From positions 1 to 64,000 of the forward strand of contig NZ_LSBB01000001.1 of assembly GCF_001584335.1 (NCBI RefSeq): a DNA stretch of 64,000 bases. Reading direction: 5' to 3'. Origin of the DNA: Bacillus atrophaeus. Its GTDB lineage: Bacteria > Bacillota > Bacilli > Bacillales > Bacillaceae. The position numbers and the translations under genes were made by a program. How positions within the stretch are numbered: position 1 is the stretch's first letter; each line of letters opens with the position of its first letter. Under the pieces are notes generated by a model that was not told the DNA's origin, made no database searches, and saw nothing but the letters and a program-made list of their open reading frames with translations. Shown here piece after piece: positions 12,456 through 21,900 of this stretch.

Positions 12456-13835
12456 ATGGATACGATTGCGGCGATATCGACACCAATGGGAGAAGGCGCG
12501 ATTGCGATTGTTCGATTGAGCGGACCGGAAGCTATACAAATCGCTGACAGAATGTATAAGGGGCCGAAGGGGAAAACAATCAGTTCGGCTGAATCTCATA
12601 CCATTCATTATGGTCATATTGTTGACAGAAGTACGCAGCGGGTCGTTGAAGAGGTCATGGTATCGGTTTTAAGAGCGCCAAGAACATTTACACGAGAAGA
12701 TGTAATTGAGATTAACTGCCATGGAGGAATTGTGACGGTCAATCAGGTTCTTCAGCTCGCTTTAAGAGAGGGAGCAAGATTAGCCGAACCTGGTGAATTT
12801 ACTAAACGGGCGTTTTTAAACGGACGAATTGATCTTTCACAGGCTGAAGCCGTTATGGACTTGATCAGAGCAAAAACAGACCGTGCCATGAATGTCGCCA
12901 TGAATCAAATGGAAGGCCGGCTGTCTGCACTCGTTCGCCGTTTGCGCAATGAACTTTTGGAAACTCTCGCCCATGTTGAGGTAAATATAGATTATCCAGA
13001 ATACGATGACGTTGAAGAAATGACGCATCAGCTGTTAATTGAGAAGGCAAGCTCCGTCAAGAAGGAAATTGACGCATTGCTGACGACTTCCGAGCAAGGA
13101 AAAATTTTGAGAGAAGGACTCTCTACTGTCATTATCGGCCGTCCGAATGTAGGGAAATCATCACTTCTCAACAGCTTGGTCCATGAAACCAAAGCGATTG
13201 TCACAGATATCCCGGGAACCACAAGGGATGTTATTGAGGAATATGTCAATGTAAGAGGAGTTCCTCTTCGCCTTGTCGATACCGCAGGCATTCGTGAGAC
13301 CGAGGATATTGTTGAAAAAATAGGTGTTGAGCGTTCACGACAGGTTTTGAAGGAAGCAGACCTGATTTTACTTGTGCTTAATTATAGTGAAGAACTTTCT
13401 GAAGAAGACGTGAAGCTGTTTGAAGCGGTAAAGGGAATGGACGTTATTGTTATTCTGAATAAGACGGACCTTGAGCCTAAGATTGATGCAGATCGTGTTA
13501 AGGAGCTGGCAAACGGCCGTCCTGTCGTCACGACATCTCTTTTGAAGGAAGAGGGAATTACCGATTTAGAAGAAGCGATCCAATCACTGTTCTTTACCGG
13601 AACGATTGAAAGCGGCGATCTCACCTATGTCAGCAATACCCGCCATATTTCTATTTTGCATGAGGCGAAACGTGCAATTGAAGATGCACTTAATGGCATT
13701 GAACAGGATGTCCCTATCGACATGGTGCAAATTGATCTTACAAGATGCTGGGAGCTGCTGGGCGAAATCATTGGTGATGCCGTCCACGAAAGCTTAATTG
13801 ACCAGCTCTTTTCACAATTTTGTTTAGGGAAATAA
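12456..13835 (+). CDS. mnmE: tRNA modification GTPase MnmE
   Basis: MnmE works with MnmG to install carboxymethylaminomethyl groups on U34 of certain tRNAs. The 459 residues have an N-terminal formyl-THF-binding domain ([20 protein letters not shown]), a G domain with [10 protein letters not shown] (G1), DIPGTTRD (G2), DTAG (G3) and NKTD (G4), and the C-terminal catalytic cysteine motif CLGK. I chose the ATG at 12456, preceded by AGAGAGGTGA. It is 18 bp ahead of mnmG and clearly cotranscribed. Confidence 0.98.
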   Translation: MDTIAAISTPMGEGAIAIVRLSGPEAIQIADRMYKGPKGKTISSAESHTIHYGHIVDRSTQRVVEEVMVSVLRAPRTFTREDVIEINCHGGIVTVNQVLQLALREGARLAEPGEFTKRAFLNGRIDLSQAEAVMDLIRAKTDRAMNVAMNQMEGRLSALVRRLRNELLETLAHVEVNIDYPEYDDVEEMTHQLLIEKASSVKKEIDALLTTSEQGKILREGLSTVIIGRPNVGKSSLLNSLVHETKAIVTDIPGTTRDVIEEYVNVRGVPLRLVDTAGIRETEDIVEKIGVERSRQVLKEADLILLVLNYSEELSEEDVKLFEAVKGMDVIVILNKTDLEPKIDADRVKELANGRPVVTTSLLKEEGITDLEEAIQSLFFTGTIESGDLTYVSNTRHISILHEAKRAIEDALNGIEQDVPIDMVQIDLTRCWELLGEIIGDAVHESLIDQLFSQFCLGK

Positions 13836-13853
13836 AAAGGAGGAACAAAAATC

Positions 13854-15740
13854 ATGGGGTATGAAGCAGGCCAATACGATGTGATCGTTATTGGCGCCGG
13901 GCATGCCGGTGTTGAGGCTGCCCTCGCATCAGCGCGTCAAGGTGCCAAAACGCTTGTGTTAACTATCAACCTTGATATGGTTGCTTTTATGCCATGTAAT
14001 CCGTCTGTCGGCGGCCCCGCGAAAGGGATTGTCGTCCGTGAGATTGATGCGCTTGGCGGAGAAATGGCTAGAAATATAGATAAAACGCATATTCAAATGA
14101 GAATGCTGAATACGGGAAAAGGTCCGGCTGTCCGCGCTTTGCGTGCGCAAGCGGATAAATTCCAATATCAGCATGAAATGAAAAATACGCTTGAAAAAGA
14201 ACCAAATTTAACATTGCTTCAGGGAATTGCGGAACGTTTAATCATTGAAGACGGAGAATGCCGCGGAGTTGTAACGCAAACCGGTGCGCATTATCGGTCA
14301 AAAGCTGTTGTGCTGACAACTGGAACATATTTAAGAGGAAGAATTATTTTAGGTGATTTGTCATACTCCAGCGGTCCGAATAATCAACAGCCTTCTATTA
14401 AACTTTCTGAGCATTTGGAAGAGCTGGGATTTGATCTTGTTCGTTTTAAAACAGGAACACCGCCGCGTGTCAAAGGCGACTCGATTGATTACAGCAAAAC
14501 TGAGATTCAGCCGGGAGATGAAGTACCCCGCGCTTTCTCATATGAAACTGTGGAGTATATTACAGACCAACTGCCATGCTGGCTGACATATACGAGTCCT
14601 GAGACTCATGAGATTATTGACAACAACCTGCATCGTTCACCGATGTATTCCGGTATGATTAAAGGAACAGGCCCGAGATATTGCCCGTCAATTGAAGATA
14701 AAGTGGTTCGGTTTAATGATAAGCCGCGTCACCAGATCTTCCTTGAGCCGGAAGGCAGAAATACGCAAGAAGTCTATGTCCAAGGTTTATCGACAAGTCT
14801 TCCGGAGGACGTGCAGCAAAGAATGCTTTCAACGATTCCGGGGCTGGAAAAGGTTCAAATGATGAGAGCGGGCTATGCAATCGAGTATGACGCAATTGTA
14901 CCGACACAGCTATGGCCGACGCTTGAAACGAAAAAAATCTCTAATCTTTTCACAGCAGGACAAATCAATGGAACGTCCGGTTACGAGGAGGCGGCAGGCC
15001 AAGGAATCATGGCAGGCATAAATGCCGGACGGAAGGCCCTTGGTCGAGAAGAAGTCATTCTCAGCCGTTCTGATGCGTATATTGGCGTTTTAATTGATGA
15101 CCTTGTGACAAAAGGAACAAATGAACCTTATCGTCTTTTGACATCCCGCGCTGAATACAGACTGCTGCTGCGTCATGATAATGCCGACCTTCGTTTAACA
15201 GAAATCGGCCATCGCATTGGATTGATTTCAGATGAGCGGTTCCAGTCGTTCCAAACGAAAAAAGCGGCAATCGAAGCAGAGAAAAAGCGTTTGTATTCTG
15301 TGATCATCAAGCCGTCTGAAGAAAATCAAAAGTATATCCGTTCTCTTGGCGGAAGCGAATTGAAAGACGGAGTGCGCGGCACAGACTTGATGAAACGTCC
15401 TGAAATGAACTATGAATCTGTCACCAAACTTGCGCCGGCTGAAACACAGGTTGCGCCGGAAGTGGCAGAACAAGTAGAAATCCAAGTGAAATATGAAGGA
15501 TATATTGAAAAGTCACTTCAACAGGTTGAAAAGCTTAAAAAGATGGAAAATAAAAAAATCCCGGATCGAATTGATTATGATGCGATTAAGGGAATTGCAA
15601 CCGAAGCCCGTCAAAAACTGAAAGAAGTAAGACCTCTATCTGTTGCTCAGGCTTCCCGTATTTCTGGTGTAAATCCAGCGGATATTTCAATTCTTTTGGT
15701 CTATTTAGAGCAAGGACGCATTGCGAAGGTAGCCGAATAG
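13854..15740 (+). CDS. mnmG: tRNA uridine 5-carboxymethylaminomethyl modification enzyme MnmG
   Basis: The FAD-binding partner of MnmE. 628 residues, the B. subtilis length. The dinucleotide-binding motif [12 protein letters not shown] is near residue 12, the GidA signatures [13 protein letters not shown] and the [12 protein letters not shown] stretch are intact, and the C-terminal helical domain recognises MnmE and tRNA. Ribosome-binding site AAAGGAGG. The next gene, rsmG, follows after 13 bp. Confidence 0.98.
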   Translation: MGYEAGQYDVIVIGAGHAGVEAALASARQGAKTLVLTINLDMVAFMPCNPSVGGPAKGIVVREIDALGGEMARNIDKTHIQMRMLNTGKGPAVRALRAQADKFQYQHEMKNTLEKEPNLTLLQGIAERLIIEDGECRGVVTQTGAHYRSKAVVLTTGTYLRGRIILGDLSYSSGPNNQQPSIKLSEHLEELGFDLVRFKTGTPPRVKGDSIDYSKTEIQPGDEVPRAFSYETVEYITDQLPCWLTYTSPETHEIIDNNLHRSPMYSGMIKGTGPRYCPSIEDKVVRFNDKPRHQIFLEPEGRNTQEVYVQGLSTSLPEDVQQRMLSTIPGLEKVQMMRAGYAIEYDAIVPTQLWPTLETKKISNLFTAGQINGTSGYEEAAGQGIMAGINAGRKALGREEVILSRSDAYIGVLIDDLVTKGTNEPYRLLTSRAEYRLLLRHDNADLRLTEIGHRIGLISDERFQSFQTKKAAIEAEKKRLYSVIIKPSEENQKYIRSLGGSELKDGVRGTDLMKRPEMNYESVTKLAPAETQVAPEVAEQVEIQVKYEGYIEKSLQQVEKLKKMENKKIPDRIDYDAIKGIATEARQKLKEVRPLSVAQASRISGVNPADISILLVYLEQGRIAKVAE

Positions 15741-15753
15741 AAAGGATGACGGC

Positions 15754-16473
15754 ATGAATATTGAAGAATTCACGTCTGGCTTGGCGGAAAAAGGGATTTC
15801 CCTTTCTTCCCGTCAGCTGGAACAATTTGAGTTGTATTATGAGATGCTTGTCGAGTGGAATGAAAAAATCAATCTGACTTCCATAACAGAGAAAAAAGAA
15901 GTGTACTTGAAGCACTTTTATGATTCGATTACAGCTGCTTTTTATGTTGATTTTAAACAAGTAAACACAATTTGTGATGTCGGCGCGGGAGCGGGTTTTC
16001 CGAGCTTGCCGATTAAAATTTGTTTTCCGCATCTCCAAGTATCCATCGTTGATTCATTAAACAAGAGAATTACGTTTTTGGAAAAGCTGGCTGAAGCTTT
16101 ACAACTAGAGAATACATCATTTTATCACGACAGAGCGGAAACATTCGGACAGCGCCAAGATCTTCGAGAAAGCTATGATATCGTGACGGCTCGGGCTGTA
16201 GCGAGGCTTTCCGTATTAAGCGAACTTTGTCTTCCTCTTGTAAAGAAGAATGGTTTGTTTGTTGCGTTAAAGGCGGCTTCTGCTGAAGAAGAGCTGAAGG
16301 CGGGGAAAAAAGCAATTACAACGCTCGGAGGAGAACTGGAGCAAGTCCATTCCTTTAAGCTTCCGTTGGAAGAAAGCGACCGGAACATCATCGTCATGAG
16401 AAAGAAAAAAAATACACCTAAGAAATACCCAAGAAAACCCGGGACTCCTAATAAATCGCCAATTGAAGGGTAG
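15754..16473 (+). CDS. rsmG: 16S rRNA (guanine-527-N7)-methyltransferase RsmG
   Basis: A class I SAM-dependent methyltransferase that modifies G527 of 16S rRNA; loss causes low-level streptomycin resistance in bacteria. 239 residues with the SAM-binding motif [15 protein letters not shown] near residue 72 and the conserved [11 protein letters not shown]. Last gene of the mnmE-mnmG-rsmG operon. Confidence 0.97.
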   Translation: MNIEEFTSGLAEKGISLSSRQLEQFELYYEMLVEWNEKINLTSITEKKEVYLKHFYDSITAAFYVDFKQVNTICDVGAGAGFPSLPIKICFPHLQVSIVDSLNKRITFLEKLAEALQLENTSFYHDRAETFGQRQDLRESYDIVTARAVARLSVLSELCLPLVKKNGLFVALKAASAEEELKAGKKAITTLGGELEQVHSFKLPLEESDRNIIVMRKKKNTPKKYPRKPGTPNKSPIEG

Positions 16474-16594
16474 TTTAGACAGCATGATGTGACAATACCC
16501 TCATCATATCTTCAAAATTGATGAATATACAGCAGGAAAAACCATGAGAAAATAGAATTATAAAAATGGTAGTTTTTAAAGGTGGTGTAGGTAC

Positions 16595-17446
16595 ATGAAG
16601 CATTCATTCTCTCGTCTCTTCGGTCTTGGTGAGAAAGAAGAGGAACCGGAGATTGCTGAGCATGATACAAACAAAGAAGAGATTCTGGAAATACCGGTAG
16701 ATGCTATCGTTCCCAACCGTTTTCAACCACGCACCATTTTCTCAGATGAAAAAATCCAAGAATTAGCTATGACTATTCATACACACGGCATTATTCAGCC
16801 GATCGTCGTCAGGCATACAGAAGAGGAAGGCCAATATGAACTCATTGCGGGTGAACGCCGCTGGAGAGCGGTACAAACCCTTGAATGGGTGAAAATTCCC
16901 GCTATTATCAAGGATTTTTCTGATACGGAAACAGCATCTGTTGCACTGATTGAAAACTTGCAAAGGGAAGAATTGTCTTCTATTGAGGAAGCGCACGCCT
17001 ATGCAAGGCTTTTAGAGCTTCATGATTTAACACAGGAAGCATTAGCGCAGCGTCTGGGAAAAGGACAGTCTACGATTGCAAATAAACTTCGGTTATTAAA
17101 GCTGCCTGAACCGGTTCAGGATGCGATCATGCAGAAGAAAATTACGGAGCGCCATGCCAGAGCGATGATTCCGCTAAAACAGCCTGAGCTCCAAGTCACA
17201 CTGCTCTCAGAAATTATTGAAAAAAGCCTGAATGTTAAGCAGACGGAAGACCGAGTGGTTAAAATGCTTGAACAAGACCAGCGAAAACCAAAACCGAGAC
17301 GCAAAGCGTTTAGCAGAGATACAAGAATCGCAATGAATACAATTCGCCAATCGTTGTCTATGGTCGAGGACAGCGGAGTGAAGTTAAATACCGAAGAAGA
17401 AGAATTTGAAGAATACATCCAATTGACGATTCGAATTCCAAAGTAA
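16595..17446 (+). CDS. noc: Nucleoid occlusion protein Noc
   Basis: A ParB-like CTP-dependent DNA-binding protein that blocks FtsZ assembly over the nucleoid by tethering DNA to the membrane. 283 residues, the B. subtilis length. It starts with the amphipathic membrane-binding helix ([17 protein letters not shown]), followed by the ParB CTP-binding motifs ([21 protein letters not shown]) and a helix-turn-helix ([20 protein letters not shown]). A paralogue of the spo0J product two genes away. Confidence 0.96.
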   Translation: MKHSFSRLFGLGEKEEEPEIAEHDTNKEEILEIPVDAIVPNRFQPRTIFSDEKIQELAMTIHTHGIIQPIVVRHTEEEGQYELIAGERRWRAVQTLEWVKIPAIIKDFSDTETASVALIENLQREELSSIEEAHAYARLLELHDLTQEALAQRLGKGQSTIANKLRLLKLPEPVQDAIMQKKITERHARAMIPLKQPELQVTLLSEIIEKSLNVKQTEDRVVKMLEQDQRKPKPRRKAFSRDTRIAMNTIRQSLSMVEDSGVKLNTEEEEFEEYIQLTIRIPK

Positions 17447-17478
17447 AAAACTCTCCTGGTGAACAGGAGAGTTTTTTA
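17445..17478. terminator. Bidirectional terminator between noc and yyaB
   Basis: AAAAAACTCTCCTG pairs perfectly with CAGGAGAGTTTTTT, giving A- and T-tracts on both sides. It serves convergent noc and yyaB. Confidence 0.9.
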
Positions 17479-17493
17479 GTAAAAGGAAGTAAA

Positions 17494-17934
17494 TTACTTT
17501 TTATGATTTTCTACAATAATATCAGGATTCTTTTCTATGAGCTTTTCTATAAATTGCTTTTGTTCCATAGGGGAAATGACCAAGTGTCCAAAACCCCCTC
17601 TGTAATAAATGGTGATGGTCTTCCGAGAGCCAATAAGGCGATATCCGGAAAACAGCTTGTTTTTTTGAATCACCTTATCAATCGAATGATAAGGAATTTT
17701 ACTTCTGATGAGCCCGGCTTTAATATAAAGATGATGTTCGTCCAGTACATATTTTAAATCAATAAAACTCCAAAGAAGGATAACGTTGAGGAATGTCATC
17801 ATGCCAAAAATCGTCCAGCTCCATCCGCCGGAATTTCCAAGTATAAAAGGGACAAAAGCATCCGCTTGAATCAGCAAGACAAGAAAAGCCATAATGAGCG
17901 ATACAGGCAGATCCCGTTTTGTTTTAAAAACCAT
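17494..17934 (-). CDS. yyaB: PH-domain membrane protein YyaB
   Basis: A 146-residue protein with two N-terminal membrane segments (about residues 13-30 and 36-55) and a C-terminal bacterial PH-like domain (YHSIDKVIQKN, IYYRGGFGHLVISP). Length and position between noc and soj match B. subtilis YyaB. Its function is unknown. It is convergent with noc and shares a terminator with it. Confidence 0.85.
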   Translation of the reverse strand: MVFKTKRDLPVSLIMAFLVLLIQADAFVPFILGNSGGWSWTIFGMMTFLNVILLWSFIDLKYVLDEHHLYIKAGLIRSKIPYHSIDKVIQKNKLFSGYRLIGSRKTITIYYRGGFGHLVISPMEQKQFIEKLIEKNPDIIVENHKK

Positions 17935-18175
17935 ATATACACCGCCTATCTGTCTTCTATGTAACTTCTTCTTTTTAAATCATCAAAATCCCTTTTTCAG
18001 GTCAAAAAAACATAGAAATGAAAGAATGTATAAGAGGGAGCATAGTTTTTATAATGAAATTTCCGAATATATCCTTTCGGAAGAAACAAAAAAATGAAAA
18101 AAGTGAAACGCTTTATTCTTTTTTTGTTAAAATAGAGACATGACAGTACATGTTCATGTGAAAGTAGGTGACATC

Positions 18176-18937
18176 GTGGGGAAAATCATAGCAATTACGA
18201 ACCAAAAAGGCGGAGTCGGTAAAACAACGACTTCAGTCAACCTTGGAGCGTGTCTAGCTTACATAGGAAAAAGGGTTCTGCTAGTAGATATTGATCCGCA
18301 AGGGAATGCAACAAGCGGATTAGGGATTGAGAAAGCCGATGTAGATCATTGTGTGTACGATATTTTAGTAGATGATGCAGATGTAATAGATATAATTAAA
18401 CCAACTTCAGTGGAGAACTTGGATGTAATTCCCGCGACAATACAGCTTGCGGGAGCAGAAATTGAATTAGTCCCGACTATCTCAAGAGAGGTCAGATTAA
18501 AAAGAGCGTTAGAAGCAGTGAAGCAAAACTATGACTATATTATTATTGATTGCCCGCCGTCATTAGGTTTGCTGACAATTAATGCGCTAACCGCTTCAGA
18601 TTCGGTAGTTATTCCTGTTCAATGTGAATACTATGCTCTTGAAGGTTTAAGCCAGTTATTAAATACAGTACGTCTGGTGCAAAAGCACTTAAATACTGAT
18701 TTAATGATTGAAGGCGTGTTACTGACGATGCTTGATGCCAGAACAAACCTGGGTATTCAAGTCATAGAAGAGGTTAAGAAGTATTTTAGAGATAAAGTAT
18801 ATCAGACGGTAATTCCTAGAAATGTCCGCCTGAGCGAGGCACCGAGTCACGGTAAGCCCATCATTTTATACGATCCGCGGTCAAGAGGTGCGGAAGTATA
18901 TTTAGATTTAGCAAAGGAAGTGGCTGCGAATGGCTAA
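18176..18937 (+). CDS. soj: Chromosome partitioning ATPase Soj (ParA)
   Basis: A ParA-type Walker ATPase of 253 residues; in Bacillus it also regulates DnaA. The deviant Walker A NQKGGVGKTTTS is near residue 8, Walker B IIIDCPPS near 120. I chose the GTG at 18176 (MGKIIAITNQKGG), with GTAGGTGA in front; an ATG at 18140 in frame lacks that support. It overlaps spo0J by eight bases, so the two are coupled. Confidence 0.97.
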   Translation: MGKIIAITNQKGGVGKTTTSVNLGACLAYIGKRVLLVDIDPQGNATSGLGIEKADVDHCVYDILVDDADVIDIIKPTSVENLDVIPATIQLAGAEIELVPTISREVRLKRALEAVKQNYDYIIIDCPPSLGLLTINALTASDSVVIPVQCEYYALEGLSQLLNTVRLVQKHLNTDLMIEGVLLTMLDARTNLGIQVIEEVKKYFRDKVYQTVIPRNVRLSEAPSHGKPIILYDPRSRGAEVYLDLAKEVAANG

Positions 18938-19769
18938 GGGTCTTGGAAAAGGGTTTAACGCGTTGTTTAATGTGTCTGAAGAGACGGTTGAGGAAATCAA
19001 AATTAGCGAATTGCGTCCTAATCCTTATCAGCCCAGAAAAACCTTTGACGATGAATCATTAGCTGAATTAAAGGAGTCTGTATTGCAGCATGGAATCCTT
19101 CAGCCTATCATTGTCAGAAAATCTTTAAAAGGCTATGATATTGTCGCTGGAGAACGGCGCTTCCGTGCGGCAAAGCTTGCCGGTTTAGATACAGTGCCTG
19201 CCATTGTACGCGAATTATCAGAGTCATTGATGAGAGAAATCGCGTTACTGGAAAATCTTCAGCGTGAGGACTTGTCACCGTTGGAAGAAGCTCTTGCTTA
19301 CGATTCTCTGCTTAAGCATTTAGATGTAACGCAAGAACAACTGGCGAAACGTCTTGGAAAAAGCAGACCTCATATTGCCAACCATTTACGATTGCTGACC
19401 CTGCCGGAGGAAATTCAGCAGCTCATTGCCGATGGGACACTTTCAATGGGGCACGGCAGAACATTATTAGGACTGAAAAATAAAAATAAGCTTCAACCGT
19501 TAGTTCAAAAAGTGATAGCAGAACAGCTCAATGTCCGCCAGCTTGAACAGATCATTCAACAACTAAATCAGGATGTTTCACGTGAAACAAAGAAAAAGGA
19601 ACCTCCGAAAGATGCTGTTTTAAAAGAAAGAGAATCTTATTTACAAGATTATTTTGGAACGACAGTCAATATAAAAAGACAAAAGAAAAAAGGTAAAATA
19701 GAAATTGAATTTTTCTCTAATGAAGATCTTGACCGCATTCTTGATCTTTTGGCAGAAAAAGATTCTTGA
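18930..19769 (+). CDS. spo0J: Chromosome partitioning protein Spo0J (ParB)
   Basis: ParB CTPase that loads at parS, spreads as a clamp and recruits SMC; it also antagonises Soj. 279 residues with the N-terminal Soj-activating peptide (MAKGLGKGFNALF), the CTP-binding motifs GERRFRA and ENLQREDLS, and a helix-turn-helix (TQEQLAKRLGKSRPHIANHL). A perfect parS lies within its own coding sequence. A bidirectional terminator follows. Confidence 0.98.
   Translation: MAKGLGKGFNALFNVSEETVEEIKISELRPNPYQPRKTFDDESLAELKESVLQHGILQPIIVRKSLKGYDIVAGERRFRAAKLAGLDTVPAIVRELSESLMREIALLENLQREDLSPLEEALAYDSLLKHLDVTQEQLAKRLGKSRPHIANHLRLLTLPEEIQQLIADGTLSMGHGRTLLGLKNKNKLQPLVQKVIAEQLNVRQLEQIIQQLNQDVSRETKKKEPPKDAVLKERESYLQDYFGTTVNIKRQKKKGKIEIEFFSNEDLDRILDLLAEKDS
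19574..19589. other. parS centromere site inside spo0J
   Basis: TGTTTCACGTGAAACA is a perfect match to the B. subtilis parS palindrome. ParB loads here. Confidence 0.97.
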
Positions 19770-19775
19770 GCAAAG

Positions 19776-19806
19776 AAACCATCTTCATATAGAGATGGTT
19801 TTTTTT
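19776..19806. terminator. Bidirectional terminator between spo0J and yyaC
   Basis: AACCATCT pairs with AGATGGTT around an A/T loop and is followed by eight T; it overlaps the end of yyaC on the other strand. Confidence 0.85.
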
Positions 19807-20419
19807 ATAGCCGTCCTGTAAGCTTCTGAAACGGATTGAGCCGCTCTTGTCTCCACTCTGTCCGGTCTGTTAAACTCAGTCCTTCAGCAAGCACTGTTGC
19901 CATACTCATGACCAAATGGAGACGAGTGTTTTGCAGGACAAAGTACTCCATAAATCCGCTCACATTGACTATGCCGTTGATATGAAGATGCCCAACCTCA
20001 GGTAAATCTTTTTGCACACCCGCTCCGGGTTTCAAAGGTCCCTCTCCAATTTGGAATGAACCAACGCTTTTTACGCGGCCCAAACACGCATCGACCGCGA
20101 TAACGAATGGATTTTTATGTAGTTTATGAATCTCACTGAGTTTGTCTTTCATGTTAACAGCATGAACAGGATCAGAAAGTGTTCCGTAAACGTGTAATCT
20201 GTTCAATTGCAGCTGTCTCAGCTTCATCCCCACAAGCGGGCCTAATGAATCGCCGGTGGAACGGTCTGTCCCTATACATACCACAACAATGGGTCTGCCG
20301 GCAGCTTTGCGTAAGGCCGCGGCGAGAATGGTTTGAATTTGTTTTGCTGCTGTTGAATCCGTATGTGAAACATATTGCTTTACTCGTTCCTGAGAAAAAA
20401 GCCCGCCTTTTCGATTCAT
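19805..20419 (-). CDS. yyaC: Spore protease-like protein YyaC
   Basis: A 204-residue protein of the YyaC family, distantly related to the germination protease GPR and hydrogenase maturation proteases. The core is PIVVVCIGTDRSTGDSLGPLVG near residue 55 and VIAVDACLGR near 110. In B. subtilis it is expressed during sporulation; its substrate is not known. I chose the ATG at 20419 with AAGGAAG eight bases upstream; a GTG three codons earlier overlaps that site. Confidence 0.88.
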   Translation of the reverse strand: MNRKGGLFSQERVKQYVSHTDSTAAKQIQTILAAALRKAAGRPIVVVCIGTDRSTGDSLGPLVGMKLRQLQLNRLHVYGTLSDPVHAVNMKDKLSEIHKLHKNPFVIAVDACLGRVKSVGSFQIGEGPLKPGAGVQKDLPEVGHLHINGIVNVSGFMEYFVLQNTRLHLVMSMATVLAEGLSLTDRTEWRQERLNPFQKLTGRL

Positions 20420-20493
20420 AGGTTTCACTTCCTTGTCATAGTAGTAACAGTATACGGAAACAAGCTGAAATCTATACCTATGAGGTGATAAAG

Positions 20494-21513
20494 TTGTGGA
20501 AGGCCGGGATGAGGTGGATGCTGCTCATTTTAGGAAGCTTAATCGGTGCCGGATACGCAAGCGGTCAAGAAATATGGCAGTTTTTCGGCGTGGAAAGCGG
20601 ACTTGCTATTTTTTTATTTACAGTGATGTTCAGTCTCTCGGCTTACGTCGTTATGAAAATAAGCTATAAGGTTCAATCGACGCATTTTCTGCCCGTTCTC
20701 GAACATTTAATGGGCCCGCTGCTGGCCAAGATTTATGATGTGCTTATTGTGTTCTATTTATTTTCTACTACAACCGTGATGATTGCGGGCGGCGGAGTTA
20801 CGCTTCAAATGTACAAGCTTCCCTTTTGGGCGGGTGTCGCATTGCTTTGCGGCGTAACTGTTTGTTTGTTTTTTTGGGATATTAATGGGATCTTATCTGT
20901 GAACACAGTTCTCATCCCCATCCTCGTGGCCGGTTTACTGTATGCGTTATTTTCTTTTCAGACAACCCATCATCATACGTGGACGATTGATTTGACCCGG
21001 CAATATAATTGGCCGGCAAGTATCACCTTTACGTCTCTGAACATTCTTTCGGTTGTAGCCATCTTATCTTCTGTAGGCAAGGACATGAAAGGGTTGGGAG
21101 AAGCGAAAATCGCTAGTGTGGCAAGCGGTCTGATTTTTGGGGTTATTTCATTTGTGTATAATGAAACGTTAGTCGAGCTTGCAGGAAGTCTTTCACAATA
21201 TGAAATTCCGCTTTTTGCTGTGCTTGAGGGCGCGCCCTATCCCTTATTTTTATGTATGACTGCGGTATTGTGTTTAGCGATCTATACGACGACAGTTGCG
21301 GGAGTATTTGGGTTGTCCAGCCGGCTGCTTGCATTTGTCAGGCTTCCGAGATGGATGGTTGTATTTCTTCTCTTAGCCGCGATGGTTCCCTTTACATCTT
21401 TCGGTTTTTCTGACTTAATTGCTTTTTTATACCCGATTTATGGATTATTGAACCTTTATTTATTAGTTTGTCTATTATTATACCCTATTTTAAGTAAGTG
21501 GAAAAAAATATAA
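20494..21513 (+). CDS. yyaD: Polytopic membrane protein YyaD
   Basis: A predicted membrane protein of about ten segments, 339 residues from a TTG start at 20494 with GAGGTG seven bases upstream. A GTG at 20485 lies inside that Shine-Dalgarno and is less likely. The first segment contains LIGAGYASGQEIWQFFG, resembling the YkvI/amino-acid-transporter-like group. Size and place between yyaC and yyaE match B. subtilis yyaD. Substrate unknown. Confidence 0.78.
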   Translation: MWKAGMRWMLLILGSLIGAGYASGQEIWQFFGVESGLAIFLFTVMFSLSAYVVMKISYKVQSTHFLPVLEHLMGPLLAKIYDVLIVFYLFSTTTVMIAGGGVTLQMYKLPFWAGVALLCGVTVCLFFWDINGILSVNTVLIPILVAGLLYALFSFQTTHHHTWTIDLTRQYNWPASITFTSLNILSVVAILSSVGKDMKGLGEAKIASVASGLIFGVISFVYNETLVELAGSLSQYEIPLFAVLEGAPYPLFLCMTAVLCLAIYTTTVAGVFGLSSRLLAFVRLPRWMVVFLLLAAMVPFTSFGFSDLIAFLYPIYGLLNLYLLVCLLLYPILSKWKKI

Positions 21514-21644
21514 AATTATATTGAAAAAGTGAAATAGTTATCGTATCTTACAGGGATTTTTTTCTTTTCAATGATGATGATTGCTCTTATCATCTGTTTT
21601 TTTGTACAATAGAAAAAGCAGTCTATGAAAAGAGGTGAATGGTC

Positions 21645-21851
21645 TTGGCGGATAAAGACTTTGGCCTGAATGATGTTGTTGAAATGAAAAAACCTCACCC
21701 GTGCGGAGCGAACAGATGGAAAATTATACGGATGGGGATGGATATTCGAATTAAGTGTGAGGGATGCTCCCACAGTGTAATGATTCCGAGAAAAGAATTC
21801 GAAAGAAAATTAAAAAAAGTATTAGTCAAGCATGAGGAGCCTACTTCATAG
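21645..21851 (+). CDS. yyzM: DUF951 small protein (YyzM-like)
   Basis: A 68-residue protein with a CxxC-type zinc-finger look: HPCG then CEGCSH. Family DUF951 is found in most Firmicutes and its function is not established; members usually lie near ychF and rpsF, as here. I chose the TTG at 21645, eight bases after AGAGGTG; the ATG at 21639 is too close to that site. Confidence 0.8.
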   Translation: MADKDFGLNDVVEMKKPHPCGANRWKIIRMGMDIRIKCEGCSHSVMIPRKEFERKLKKVLVKHEEPTS

Positions 21852-21900
21852 AAAGGCTGTCACTCATGCTTTTTCATATAGTACGTAAGGAGAGACGCCG